A stretch of DNA of 10,071 bases from Gammaproteobacteria bacterium (GCA_003695085.1 RFIV01000155.1:1-10071); one strand, 5' to 3'; counted from the first letter of the stretch, positions 1-6,979 are shown. Made by a program: numbers and translations. The notes: generated by a model not told the origin, from the sequence alone.

Positions 1-690
1 ACCGCTGACATGCTTGAACACCCGGGCGTCAAGACCCCGTTTCCGGGTGCCACCCTTACCCAGTTCAGAAAGGCGCTGAAAGAGGCAGATGCCTCCGGTG
101 CGCAGGTGCTGGTGCTCGTTCTGTTCGGAGATGACATGGTGCGTGCGCTGACACTGGCGCATCAGATGGGGCTGAAAAAGAAAATGACCGTGGTGGTGCC
201 CAACCTGGAGCTGGGCATGGCTCAGCAGGCGGGTGCCGGGATCATGGAAGGCGTGATCGGAGCGGTACCCTGGACGTGGCAGGTTCCCTACGCCCACGGC
301 TACGAGGCGGGCCAACGGTTCGTGGAAGCCTATTCCGCGCGCTATGGAAAACGCCCGTCCTCATCCGCCGCTTCTGCCTACACCATCGTGCATGAATACA
401 AGGACGCGGTCGAGCGTGCAGGCACCTTTGATACGGGCAAGGTCATCGCAGCCCTCGAAGGGCATACCTACCAGCGGCTCAAGGACCCTCAGGTCTGGCG
501 TGCCTTTGATCACCAGAGCGTGCAGACCGTGTATGCCGTGCGCGGCAAGCCCTGGGAAAGCGTGATGGCGGATCCGTACCGGGCAGACTTCTTCGAGCTG
601 CTTGACAGCCTTCCGGGCGAGGCGGCGGCGCGTACTCGCGATGAATGGGTGGCAGCCCGCACAGCCGCGGGAAGACCCGCATCGTTGTGA
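1..690 (+). CDS. ABC transporter substrate-binding protein, 3' part (periplasmic type I fold)
   Basis: This is the C-terminal 229 residues of a gene that begins before the window; the frame is open from base 1, and the ATG at base 10 is probably internal. The sequence resembles the second half of periplasmic binding proteins of the branched-chain amino acid/amide family (Peripla_BP_6). It has a hydrophobic strand (VLVLVLFG), a segment predicting what moves along the domain (ALTLAHQMGLKKKM), a VVPNLELG strand-turn, a helix before RYGKRPSSSAASAY, and the family-typical late stretch with FDHQSVQTVYAVRGKP. Such proteins capture a small solute in the periplasm and deliver it to a membrane permease. 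The ligand cannot be told from this part; amino acids, urea or short amides are all possible. The signal peptide and ligand pocket of lobe 1 lie outside. It is followed by a 132-base gap, so it is probably a separate transcription unit. The fold assignment is fairly sure; the substrate is unknown. Confidence 0.8.
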   Translation, partial: TADMLEHPGVKTPFPGATLTQFRKALKEADASGAQVLVLVLFGDDMVRALTLAHQMGLKKKMTVVVPNLELGMAQQAGAGIMEGVIGAVPWTWQVPYAHGYEAGQRFVEAYSARYGKRPSSSAASAYTIVHEYKDAVERAGTFDTGKVIAALEGHTYQRLKDPQVWRAFDHQSVQTVYAVRGKPWESVMADPYRADFFELLDSLPGEAAARTRDEWVAARTAAGRPASL

Positions 691-712
691 TCAATCCTGA
701 TGTTTCCCCCCG

Positions 713-757
713 GGCCGGCCGCGTGCCGGCCATACCTTCCCCGGCAGGCATGCTTTT
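713..757 (+). terminator. Possible terminator: overlapping GC-rich hairpins after the binding-protein gene
   Basis: A perfect 7-bp inverted repeat, GGCCGGC (713-719) and GCCGGCC (725-731), encloses a 5-base loop. An alternative 6-bp stem pairs TGCCGG (724-729) with CCGGCA (741-746), and a short TTTT run follows at 754-757. The place fits: it begins 23 bases after the stop at 690 and precedes a promoter-like box. The T-run is short and is not adjacent to either stem, so this is at best a weak intrinsic terminator. The stems could also be chance pairing in GC-rich DNA. Confidence 0.3.
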
Positions 758-779
758 ATCGCAAAAATCGGTTTATAAT
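751..779 (+). promoter_or_regulatory. Probable sigma-70-type promoter of the fmdB-aspS-ruv-tol gene train
   Basis: A perfect -10 hexamer TATAAT lies at 774-779, in an AT-rich patch of an otherwise GC-rich sequence. The -35 region is poor: with a 17-base spacer it would be TGCTTT (751-756), which hardly matches TTGACA. Transcription would begin near 786, leaving a leader of about 37 bases before the ATG at 823. I see no clear operator. It is the only good promoter-like site upstream of the gene train. Support is the perfect -10 and the position only. Confidence 0.45.
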
Positions 780-822
780 ACGGCGCTTTGTTTGGAGAGG
801 TTTGCTGTAAGCGAGGTGTCGC

Positions 823-1086
823 ATGCCGATTTACGAGTATGTCTGCCAGGCCTGTGGGCATGAGAAAGAGTATCTGCAGAAGATGAGTGACCCGGTCAAG
901 GTCACATGCCCCGCCTGTCAGCAGGACGCCCTTCAGAAAAAACTCTCGGCACCCGGATTCCGTCTCAAGGGCGGCGGGTGGTATGAAACCGATTTTAAAA
1001 CCGGCGCGAAGAAGAACCTGGCCAGCAGTGACAGCTGTGCACCCGGCGGGTGTGGCAACTGCGAAGGCGCTTCGGCAGCAGGTTAG
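823..1086 (+). CDS. FmdB-family zinc-ribbon protein
   Basis: This is an 87-residue protein with the FmdB/CxxC zinc-ribbon signature. It starts MPIYEYVC, with C8-x2-C11 and C29-x2-C32 placed to bind one zinc ion, followed by a conserved basic region and the GGGWYETDFK block (50-59). The tail adds C72, C77 and C80 in a Gly-rich context. The start is supported by GAGGTG (813-818) five bases upstream. Despite the old name 'FmdB regulatory protein', no molecular function is established for the bacterial family; a nucleic-acid or protein-binding role is a guess. Members often sit directly before aspS in gammaproteobacteria, as here, where aspS follows after 29 bases. It is probably the first gene of the transcription unit. 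Confidence 0.9.
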   Translation: MPIYEYVCQACGHEKEYLQKMSDPVKVTCPACQQDALQKKLSAPGFRLKGGGWYETDFKTGAKKNLASSDSCAPGGCGNCEGASAAG

Positions 1087-1101
1087 GACAGGACAAAAGG
1101 C

Positions 1102-1107
1102 AGGAAA
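1102..1107 (+). promoter_or_regulatory. Ribosome binding site that sets the aspS start
   Basis: AGGAAA lies 8 bases before the ATG at 1116. The frame is open further upstream to a GTG at 1050, but that would overlap the end of the zinc-ribbon gene and add 22 residues absent from known AspRS proteins. The ATG at 1116 gives the family-typical start MRTHYCG. Confidence 0.75.
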
Positions 1108-1115
1108 CAGACATT

Positions 1116-2894
1116 ATGCGCACACATTATTGCGGCGCGCTTGGCGACGCACACATTGACGAGACCGTAACCCTGTATGGCTGGGTCCACCGCCGCCGCG
1201 ACCACGGTGGCGTCATCTTCATTGACCTGAGAGATCGTGAAGGCATCGTCCAGGTCGTGTTCGATCCGGATACCGAGGAAAGCTTTGCGCTGGCTGATCG
1301 CGTCCGCAGCGAATACGTGCTCAAGGTCACCGGTCGTGTGCGTGCCCGCGGTGAGGGCACCGTCAACCCGAAAATGAAAACCGGCACCATTGAAGTACTG
1401 GGCAAGGAGCTGGAAATCCTCAATGCCGCGGCGACTCCGCCGTTCCCGCTGGACGAGTATGTGGAAGTGGGCGAGGACGTGCGTCTGCGGTACCGCTACA
1501 TGGACCTGCGCCGTCCGGAGATGCAGGAACGCCTGATCTTCCGTGCCAAGGCCACCTCCTACATCCGCAACTTCCTGGATCAGAATGGCTTTCTGGATCT
1601 TGAAACCCCGATTCTCACCCGGGCCACACCGGAAGGTGCGCGTGACTATCTGGTGCCGTCACGTACCCATGAGGGGCGTTTCTTTGCACTGCCGCAGTCA
1701 CCGCAGCTGTTCAAGCAGCTTTTGATGGTGTCCGGGTTTGACCGCTATTACCAGATTGCCAAGTGCTTCCGGGACGAAGACCTGCGGGCAGATCGTCAGC
1801 CCGAATTCACTCAGGTGGATATCGAGACCACCTTCATGAGTGAAGAGGAAATCATGGGCATCGCCGAAGGGATGATTCGCAACCTGTTCAGGGATCTGTT
1901 GCAGGTCGAGCTGCCCGAATTTCCGCGCATGACCTGGCATGAGGCCATGCGCCGCTACGGCAGTGACAAGCCCGACCTGCGCATTCCGCTGGAACTGACG
2001 GACGTGGCAGATTTGCTCAAGGACGTCGAGTTCAAGGTGTTCAGCGGACCTGCCAATGATGCCAAGAGCCGTGTCGTGGCCCTGCGCGTGCCTCAGGGCA
2101 GCCAGCTCAGCCGCAAGCAGATTGACGACTACACCAAGTTCGTCGGCATCTATGGGGCCAAGGGGCTTGCGTACATCAAGGTCAATGATCGCGCACAGGG
2201 CATCGACGGTCTGCAAAGCCCGATCATCAAGTTCCTGCCGGAAGACGCGGTGCTGGCCATTCTGGAGCGTGTCGGGGCCGAGACCGGTGATGTCGTGTTC
2301 TTCGGGGCAGACAAGCGAAACGTGGTCAACGAGGCCATGGGTGCGCTGCGCGTCAAGATCGGACATGACCTGAGCCTCATGGAGAAGGACTGGGCGCCGC
2401 TTTGGGTGGTGGATTTCCCGATGTTCGAAGAAGACGGCGAGGGGGGGCTGACCTCACTGCATCACCCGTTCACCCTGCCGGCCTGCACACCGGAAGAACT
2501 GGCCGCCGACCCGGCGCACGCACTGTCCCGGGCCTATGACATGGTACTCAATGGTACCGAGCTGGGGGGCGGTTCGCTGCGTATCTATGATCCGGCGATG
2601 CAGCAGGCAGTATTCGAGGTGCTTGGCATTGGCGAAGAAGAAGCGCGGGAGAAATTTGGCTTCCTGCTGGATGCGCTGAAATACGGCGCTCCGCCTCATG
2701 GTGGCCTGGCCTTTGGTCTGGACCGGCTGATCATGCTGATGACAGGCGCTTCGTCAATCCGTGACGTCATCGCCTTCCCGAAAACCCAGAGCGCCATGTG
2801 TCTGCTCACCCAGGCACCTGGCGAAGTTGATCCGCGCCAGCTGCGTGAGCTGCATATCCGCGTGCGCAAGCCGGCTGCAGAATCCACCGAGTAA
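1116..2894 (+). CDS. aspS: Aspartyl-tRNA synthetase, predicted non-discriminating type
   Basis: This cytosolic class IIb aminoacyl-tRNA synthetase joins aspartate to tRNA-Asp using ATP. The 592 residues match the usual bacterial length (E. coli 590). Domains in order are the N-terminal OB-fold that reads the anticodon (about 1-105), the class II catalytic core with motif 1 (about 149-172), motif 2 with FRDEDLRADRQPE (218-230, Arg219), the bacterial GAD insertion (about 290-410), and motif 3 GGLAFGLDRLIM (529-540, Arg537). The aspartate pocket stretch QSPQLFKQ is at 194-201. His30 (in RDHGG) and Gly81 (in GEGTVN) match residues that in Pseudomonas aeruginosa AspRS allow charging of tRNA-Asn as well; the E. 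coli enzyme has Leu and Lys there. If so, the cell would need GatCAB to turn Asp-tRNA-Asn into Asn-tRNA-Asn. YebC follows after 15 bases. The identification is certain; the tRNA specificity is inferred. Confidence 0.98.
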   Translation: MRTHYCGALGDAHIDETVTLYGWVHRRRDHGGVIFIDLRDREGIVQVVFDPDTEESFALADRVRSEYVLKVTGRVRARGEGTVNPKMKTGTIEVLGKELEILNAAATPPFPLDEYVEVGEDVRLRYRYMDLRRPEMQERLIFRAKATSYIRNFLDQNGFLDLETPILTRATPEGARDYLVPSRTHEGRFFALPQSPQLFKQLLMVSGFDRYYQIAKCFRDEDLRADRQPEFTQVDIETTFMSEEEIMGIAEGMIRNLFRDLLQVELPEFPRMTWHEAMRRYGSDKPDLRIPLELTDVADLLKDVEFKVFSGPANDAKSRVVALRVPQGSQLSRKQIDDYTKFVGIYGAKGLAYIKVNDRAQGIDGLQSPIIKFLPEDAVLAILERVGAETGDVVFFGADKRNVVNEAMGALRVKIGHDLSLMEKDWAPLWVVDFPMFEEDGEGGLTSLHHPFTLPACTPEELAADPAHALSRAYDMVLNGTELGGGSLRIYDPAMQQAVFEVLGIGEEEAREKFGFLLDALKYGAPPHGGLAFGLDRLIMLMTGASSIRDVIAFPKTQSAMCLLTQAPGEVDPRQLRELHIRVRKPAAESTE

Positions 2895-2909
2895 GCAACG
2901 GAGATCTTC

Positions 2910-3647
2910 ATGGCAGGTCATAGCAAATGGGCCAACATCAAGCACCGCAAGGCGGCTCAGGACGCCAAGCGGGGCAAAATCTTCACCAAGCTCATCCGTG
3001 AAATCGTGGTCGCCGCCAAGGGCGGCCCGGACCCTGCCGACAACCCGCGCCTGCGTGCCGTGATGGACAAGGCGCTGCAGGCAAACATGAAAAAGGACAC
3101 CATCGACAAGGCCATTGCGCGGGGTGCCGGTACCGGTGATCAGGACAATTATGAAGAGCTGACCTATGAAGGCTATGCGCCGGGGGGCGTGGCCGTGCTC
3201 GTCGAGTCCATGACCGATAATCGCAACCGCACCGTGGCCGAAGTCCGTCATGCGTTTTCCAAGCATGGCGGCAATCTGGGGACCGACGGCTCAGTAGCAT
3301 ATCTGTTCAGCAAGAAGGGCGTGCTGTCCTTCGCGCCGGGCGCCGACGAAGAGCAGATCATGGAAGTCGGGCTTGAAGCGGGTGCCGAGGATATCGTCAC
3401 CAACGATGATGGCTCCATCGAGGTGCAGACCGCGCCGGAAGATTTTGAAGCGGTGCGCGATGCGCTGGTTGCGGCCGGGCTGCAGCCGGAGAATGCCGAG
3501 GTGACCATGGTGCCGTCCACCACCGTTGAACTGGACGTGGAAACCGCGCAGAAAGTCCTCAAGATGATTGACATGCTCGAGGACCTGGATGACGTTCAGA
3601 ATGTCTATACCAATGCCGACATTCCGGAAGAAGCCTACGAAGGCTGA
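2910..3647 (+). CDS. yebC: YebC/PmpR/TACO1-family protein
   Basis: The 245-residue protein begins with the family hallmark MAGHSKWANIKHRKAAQDAK and has the later conserved blocks YEGYAPGGVA and KHGGNLGTDGSVAYLF. Its length equals E. coli YebC (246). Family members have been described both as DNA-binding regulators (PmpR of Pseudomonas quorum sensing) and as translation factors: mitochondrial TACO1, and bacterial YebC helping ribosomes through proline-rich stretches. The sequence alone does not decide between these roles. GGAG (2900-2903) lies 6 bases before the ATG. It sits between aspS and ruvC, its normal place in gammaproteobacteria, and ruvC starts only 5 bases after its stop, which suggests joint expression. 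Confidence 0.96.
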   Translation: MAGHSKWANIKHRKAAQDAKRGKIFTKLIREIVVAAKGGPDPADNPRLRAVMDKALQANMKKDTIDKAIARGAGTGDQDNYEELTYEGYAPGGVAVLVESMTDNRNRTVAEVRHAFSKHGGNLGTDGSVAYLFSKKGVLSFAPGADEEQIMEVGLEAGAEDIVTNDDGSIEVQTAPEDFEAVRDALVAAGLQPENAEVTMVPSTTVELDVETAQKVLKMIDMLEDLDDVQNVYTNADIPEEAYEG

Positions 3648-3652
3648 GGCGG

Positions 3653-4192
3653 ATGCCCGTTATCCTGGGGATTGACCCCGGCTCCGTGCGCACCGGCTAT
3701 GGCGTCATCGAGACACTGGCCGGTGGCCGGTCGCGTTATATTGCCAGTGGATTCATTCGTGTTGAAGGCCAGACGCTGGCTGAACGTCTGAACCATGTCT
3801 TCAATGGGGTCACCCAACTCATCGACATGTACCATCCTCAGGAGGCCGCCATTGAACAGGTGTTCATGGCGCGCAATGCTGATTCCGCCCTCAAGCTCGG
3901 ACAGGCCCGGGGGGCGGCCATGGTGGCGCTGGCCCAGAAGGCCATTCCTGTATCCGAGTATGCCACCAAGAAGGCCAAGCAGGCCGTTGTGGGCAGTGGC
4001 AGGGCTGACAAGGCACAGGTACAGGCCATGATCCAGGCGTTGTTCAAGCTCGAGCGGACGCCTCAGGCCGATGCGGCCGACGCATTGGCGATTGCCCTGT
4101 GTCATGCCCATACACTCAGCAGCCTCGTTCGCATGGGGCGCGTGTCCCGGGGTACGGCCCGCGGACGCTGGCGTGAAGGAGACCTCAAATGA
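3653..4192 (+). CDS. ruvC: Holliday junction resolvase RuvC
   Basis: RuvC is the endonuclease that cuts four-way DNA junctions at the end of recombination repair, working as a dimer on the junction held by RuvAB. The 179 residues fit the family (E. coli 173). The RNase H-like fold shows the four acidic metal ligands: Asp8 in GIDPGS, Glu68 in AAIEQVF, and Asp140 and Asp143 in the ADAADALAIALCH helix. The conserved NADSALKLGQARG segment (75-87) is also present. The gene starts 5 bases after yebC and ends by overlapping the ruvA start (ATGA, 4189-4192), so translation of the two is probably coupled. The stretch after about residue 155 is basic and variable. Confidence 0.97.
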   Translation: MPVILGIDPGSVRTGYGVIETLAGGRSRYIASGFIRVEGQTLAERLNHVFNGVTQLIDMYHPQEAAIEQVFMARNADSALKLGQARGAAMVALAQKAIPVSEYATKKAKQAVVGSGRADKAQVQAMIQALFKLERTPQADAADALAIALCHAHTLSSLVRMGRVSRGTARGRWREGDLK

Positions 4193-4791
4193 TCGGACGC
4201 CTGAAGGGCACTCTGCTGGAAAGCCACCCACCCACACTGCTGCTGGATGTTCAGGGGGTGGGCTATGAAGTGGAAGTGCCGCTGTCTCTGCTCGGTCACC
4301 TGCCGCGCCCGGGGGACGCCCTGGAACTGCATACGCACTTTGTGGTGCGCGAGGATGCCCAGTTGCTCTATGGCTTTCTCTCGCGGCATGACCGGGACCT
4401 GTTCCGACAGCTCATCAAGGTCAACGGCGTCGGGCCCAAGCTGGCACTGGCCATACTCTCGCACATGGATGCACCTTCTTTTGTGGCGACGGTAACTGCA
4501 GAGGATGTCGGGGCACTGACCCGGCTGCCGGGAATCGGTAAAAAGACCGCTGAACGGCTGGTGGTGGAGATGAAGGACCGCCTGAAAGAGTGGGGCGCAC
4601 CGGCCTCGGCGACGGCACCCCTGGCCGTGGAGGCGCCCGGCCTGTCGCCCACAGAGGAGGCCGAGGAGGCACTGGTGGCGCTGGGCTACAAACCGGCCGA
4701 AGCGGCCCGTGCCGTGCGCGCGGTAGCAACGCCCGACATGGATCGTGACACGCTCATTAAATCGGCTTTAAGGAGTATGGTAAAAACCTGA
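4189..4791 (+). CDS. ruvA: Holliday junction branch migration protein RuvA
   Basis: RuvA binds the open four-way junction as a tetramer and loads the RuvB motors. The 200 residues (E. coli 203) show the OB-fold domain I (about 1-64, start MIGRLKGTLLE) and domain II with two helix-hairpin-helix motifs, VNGVGPKLAL (78-87) and GIGKKTAERL (115-124), that grip the DNA backbone. A Pro/Ala-rich linker (about 137-153) and the RuvB-binding domain III (about 155-200, EEALVALGYKPAEA) follow. AAGGAGA (4176-4182) lies 6 bases before the start, which itself overlaps the ruvC stop. A second Shine-Dalgarno-like AAGGAG (4770-4775) sits inside the end of the gene but has no start codon at a useful distance. 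ruvB follows after 45 bases. Confidence 0.97.
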   Translation: MIGRLKGTLLESHPPTLLLDVQGVGYEVEVPLSLLGHLPRPGDALELHTHFVVREDAQLLYGFLSRHDRDLFRQLIKVNGVGPKLALAILSHMDAPSFVATVTAEDVGALTRLPGIGKKTAERLVVEMKDRLKEWGAPASATAPLAVEAPGLSPTEEAEEALVALGYKPAEAARAVRAVATPDMDRDTLIKSALRSMVKT

Positions 4792-4804
4792 TCGACCCGA
4801 TAAG

Positions 4805-4840
4805 ATGGTCTGTAAATTTTACAACCTCCCCCACCCATGA
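4805..4840 (+). other. Possible 11-codon leader ORF overlapping the ruvB start
   Basis: An ATG at 4805 opens a short frame (MVCKFYNLPHP) whose TGA (4838-4840) overlaps the ruvB ATG as ATGA. Since ruvB has no Shine-Dalgarno sequence, translation of this frame could deliver ribosomes to ruvB by coupling. The mini-ORF itself has only a poor upstream purine patch (GATAAG). It may well be chance; it is listed because it fills most of the gap between ruvA and ruvB. Confidence 0.15.
4811..4823 (+). repeat. 13-base palindrome in the ruvA-ruvB gap
   Basis: TGTAAA (4811-4816) and TTTACA (4818-4823) are perfect inverted repeats around a single T, in the AT-rich part of a 45-base gap just before ruvB. 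It could be an operator-like site or chance. It resembles a LexA box (CTGT-N8-ACAG) but is one base too short and ends in CAA rather than CAG. Confidence 0.35.
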
Positions 4841-5853
4841 TCGAAGCAGACCGCCTCGTTTCCACTGCCGCAGAACCACTTGAAGATAGCATTGATCGTG
4901 CCGTCCGGCCCAGGACATTGGCCGAGTACATCGGCCAGCCTGTCGTGCGCGAACAGATGGAAATTTTCATCCAGGCCGCCCGCCAACGCGAAGAAGCGCT
5001 GGATCATACTCTGATCTTTGGCCCGCCCGGACTGGGCAAGACGACCCTGGCCAACATCATTGCCGAGGAGATGGGCGTGGGTATCAAGGCCACTTCCGGG
5101 CCTGTGCTCGAGAAAGCGGGGGATCTGGCTGCCTTGCTTACCAACCTCGAGCCGCGAGACGTGCTGTTTATCGACGAGATTCACCGGCTCAGTCCGGCGG
5201 TGGAAGAGGTGCTTTATCCGGCCATGGAAGATTACCAGCTGGATATCATGATCGGTGAAGGCCCGGCGGCCCGCTCCATCAAGCTGGACCTGCCGCCCTT
5301 CACGCTGGTGGGGGCCACCACCCGGGCCGGGCTGCTGACTTCTCCGCTCAGGGACCGCTTTGGCATTGTTCAGAGGCTGGAGTTCTACTCCGTGGACGAT
5401 TTGTGCACGATCGTCGAACGGTCTGCGCGGCTGATGGGGGTGGGCATGGCTGAAGGCGGCGCTCAGGAAGTCGCACGTCGCGCCCGTGGCACCCCCCGGA
5501 TTGCCAACCGGTTGTTGCGACGCGTGCGTGATTTCTCGGAAGTGAAGGGCGACGGTGTGGTGACGCGTGAGCTGGCCAGTCAGGCACTGAATATGCTCAA
5601 CGTGGACGATCAGGGCTTTGACCACATGGACCGGCGATTGCTGCGCGCCATCATTGAAAAGTTTGACGGCGGTCCCGTGGGAGTCGAATCACTTTCGGCA
5701 GCCATTGGCGAGGAGCGGACCACCATCGAGGATGTGCTGGAGCCGTATCTGATTCAGCAGGGGTATCTCATGCGCACGCCGCGCGGGCGCGTGGCCACGG
5801 CTCAGGCCTACCGGCACTTCGGCTGGACACCCGGGGAGACAGGTCAGGCATGA
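4837..5853 (+). CDS. ruvB: Holliday junction branch migration helicase RuvB
   Basis: RuvB is the AAA+ hexameric ATPase that pumps DNA through the junction bound by RuvA. The 338 residues match the family (E. coli 336), and the start MIEADRL is the family-typical one. Visible elements are Walker A GPPGLGKT (62-69), Walker B LFIDEIH (110-116), the RuvA-contacting hairpin region around EDYQLDIMIG (131-140), sensor 1 GATTRAG (159-165), LRDRFG with the arginine finger (Arg174 region), sensor 2 in GTPRIANRLLRR (218-229), and a C-terminal winged-helix ending with RTPRGRVAT. There is no Shine-Dalgarno sequence: the ATG follows a run of C and T (4825-4832), which is unusual beside its well-equipped neighbours. 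It ends overlapping ybgC (ATGA, 5850-5853). Confidence 0.98.
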   Translation: MIEADRLVSTAAEPLEDSIDRAVRPRTLAEYIGQPVVREQMEIFIQAARQREEALDHTLIFGPPGLGKTTLANIIAEEMGVGIKATSGPVLEKAGDLAALLTNLEPRDVLFIDEIHRLSPAVEEVLYPAMEDYQLDIMIGEGPAARSIKLDLPPFTLVGATTRAGLLTSPLRDRFGIVQRLEFYSVDDLCTIVERSARLMGVGMAEGGAQEVARRARGTPRIANRLLRRVRDFSEVKGDGVVTRELASQALNMLNVDDQGFDHMDRRLLRAIIEKFDGGPVGVESLSAAIGEERTTIEDVLEPYLIQQGYLMRTPRGRVATAQAYRHFGWTPGETGQA

Positions 5854-6287
5854 ATCCGTCGCAGGGTAGTGACTTTATCTGGCCGGTGCGCGTCTATATC
5901 GAGGACACCGATGCAGGTGGCATTGTCTTTTACGCCAACTACCTGAAGTACATGGAGCGGGCACGCACGGAACGTATCCGGGCGCTCGGTTTTTCGCGCC
6001 TGGAAACCATTGACCCGTCGGTCCTGTTTGTGGTGCACTCGGCACAGTTGCGTTATCACCGGCCGGCAAGGCTGGATGATTCGCTCGAGGTCACAGCAGA
6101 TCTGGCCGATCTCAGGCGGACGTCCATGACGTTCGGGCAAGTGGTGACGCATGCCGGACGTGGCGAAAAACTGGTGGAAGGCCAGATCCGGGTGGCCTGC
6201 ATTGACCGAGAACGCATGCGGCCGGTGGCGATGCCAGCGGCCTTGTACCAAGCATTGCAAGGAACTCTCAAGGAGTCTGTAACGTGA
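5850..6287 (+). CDS. ybgC: Tol-Pal-associated acyl-CoA thioesterase YbgC
   Basis: YbgC is a hotdog-fold thioesterase that hydrolyses acyl-CoA thioesters in the cytoplasm or at the inner membrane; E. coli YbgC acts on short-chain acyl-CoA and interacts with acyl carrier protein. The 145 residues (E. coli 134) contain the signature WPVRVYIEDTDAGGIVF, with the catalytic Asp21 (second Asp of DTD), and NYLKYMERARTE (35-46). LRYHRPARLDD follows further on. The N-terminus is three residues longer before the conserved WPVRV than in E. coli, and the tail is somewhat extended. AGGT (5841-5844) lies 5 bases before the ATG. Overlap with both ruvB and tolQ (GTGA, 6284-6287) ties the DNA-repair genes to the tol genes in one translational chain. 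Its exact part in Tol-Pal function is not settled in any organism. Confidence 0.95.
   Translation: MNPSQGSDFIWPVRVYIEDTDAGGIVFYANYLKYMERARTERIRALGFSRLETIDPSVLFVVHSAQLRYHRPARLDDSLEVTADLADLRRTSMTFGQVVTHAGRGEKLVEGQIRVACIDRERMRPVAMPAALYQALQGTLKESVT
6270..6275 (+). promoter_or_regulatory. Ribosome binding site supporting the GTG start of tolQ
   Basis: AAGGAG lies 8 bases before the GTG at 6284, inside the end of ybgC. This strong site and the homology of the resulting N-terminus support a GTG start. No ATG is available nearby in this frame. Confidence 0.7.
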
Positions 6288-6979
6288 GTGAAGAACTCTC
6301 TTTCTGGGGGCTGATTGCCAACGCCAGCTTAATTGTGCAGCTTGTCATGCTGATTCTGGCTCTGGCATCCGTTGCCTCCTGGACGGTGATCGTCCAGCGG
6401 CTCACAATCTTCAAGAAGGCTCAGGCGGCCGTGCGCCAGTTTGAAGACCGGTTCTGGTCCGGCATGGATCTCGGGCAGCTCTTCAGGGAATGCGCAAGCC
6501 AGCCGAATCCGGACAGCGGTGAAGAAATGATTTTCAAGGCTGGCTTCAAGGAGTATACACGCCTTCGCCAGAGCGCCAGCGTGGATGCGGATGCCATCAT
6601 GGAAGGGGCTCAGCGGGCCATGCGTGTGGCCTACTCGCGGGAGATGGAGCGGCTCGACAAGCACCTGCCCTTTCTGGCGACTGTGGGATCGGCAAGCCCT
6701 TACATCGGCCTGTTTGGCACCGTGTGGGGGATCATGAACGCCTTCCGCGGCCTGGCGCATCTGCAACAGGCCACCATAGCCACCGTGGCACCGGGGATTT
6801 CCGAGGCGCTGATCGCCACGGCCATGGGGCTGTTTGCAGCCATACCGGCTGTGATTGCCTATAACCGCTTTTCGGCCCAGTCCGAGCGGTTGTCCAATGC
6901 CTACCGCACGTTTGCCGAGGAGTTTTCGAGTATTCTGCACCGGAGTGTGCATGCGACTCAGAAGGGCAGTGAGAACTGA
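6284..6979 (+). CDS. tolQ: Tol-Pal system proton channel subunit TolQ
   Basis: TolQ is the inner-membrane motor subunit of the MotA/TolQ/ExbB family; with TolR it uses the proton gradient to energise TolA during division and for outer-membrane stability. The 231 residues (E. coli 230) have three membrane segments, about 14-36, 127-156 and 168-194, with a large cytoplasmic loop between the first and second. The signature SPYIGLFGTVWGIMNAF (138-154) and ALIATAMGLFAAIPA (175-189) are present. Thr146 and Thr179 match the pore threonines of E. coli TolQ. It starts with GTG overlapping the ybgC stop and ends overlapping tolR by one base (TGATG). Confidence 0.98.
   Translation: MSEELSFWGLIANASLIVQLVMLILALASVASWTVIVQRLTIFKKAQAAVRQFEDRFWSGMDLGQLFRECASQPNPDSGEEMIFKAGFKEYTRLRQSASVDADAIMEGAQRAMRVAYSREMERLDKHLPFLATVGSASPYIGLFGTVWGIMNAFRGLAHLQQATIATVAPGISEALIATAMGLFAAIPAVIAYNRFSAQSERLSNAYRTFAEEFSSILHRSVHATQKGSEN

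Noticed and set aside
1050..1115. Upstream GTG start for aspS that would add 22 residues.
   Set aside because: It would overlap the zinc-ribbon gene, add non-conserved residues, and ignore the good ribosome site before 1116.
4777..4791. ATG just after AAGGAG at the end of ruvA as a separate start.
   Set aside because: The spacing is a single base and the frame is ruvA's own last four codons before its stop.
4810..4824. LexA (SOS) box before ruvB.
   Set aside because: CTG and CAA are 9 bases apart instead of CTG and CAG 10 apart. It does not meet the E. coli-type consensus, so only the palindrome is reported.
4819..5625. Open frame on the minus strand (268 codons) opposite ruvB.
   Set aside because: It overlaps a highly conserved RuvB, has no recognisable product, and its existence follows from codon bias.
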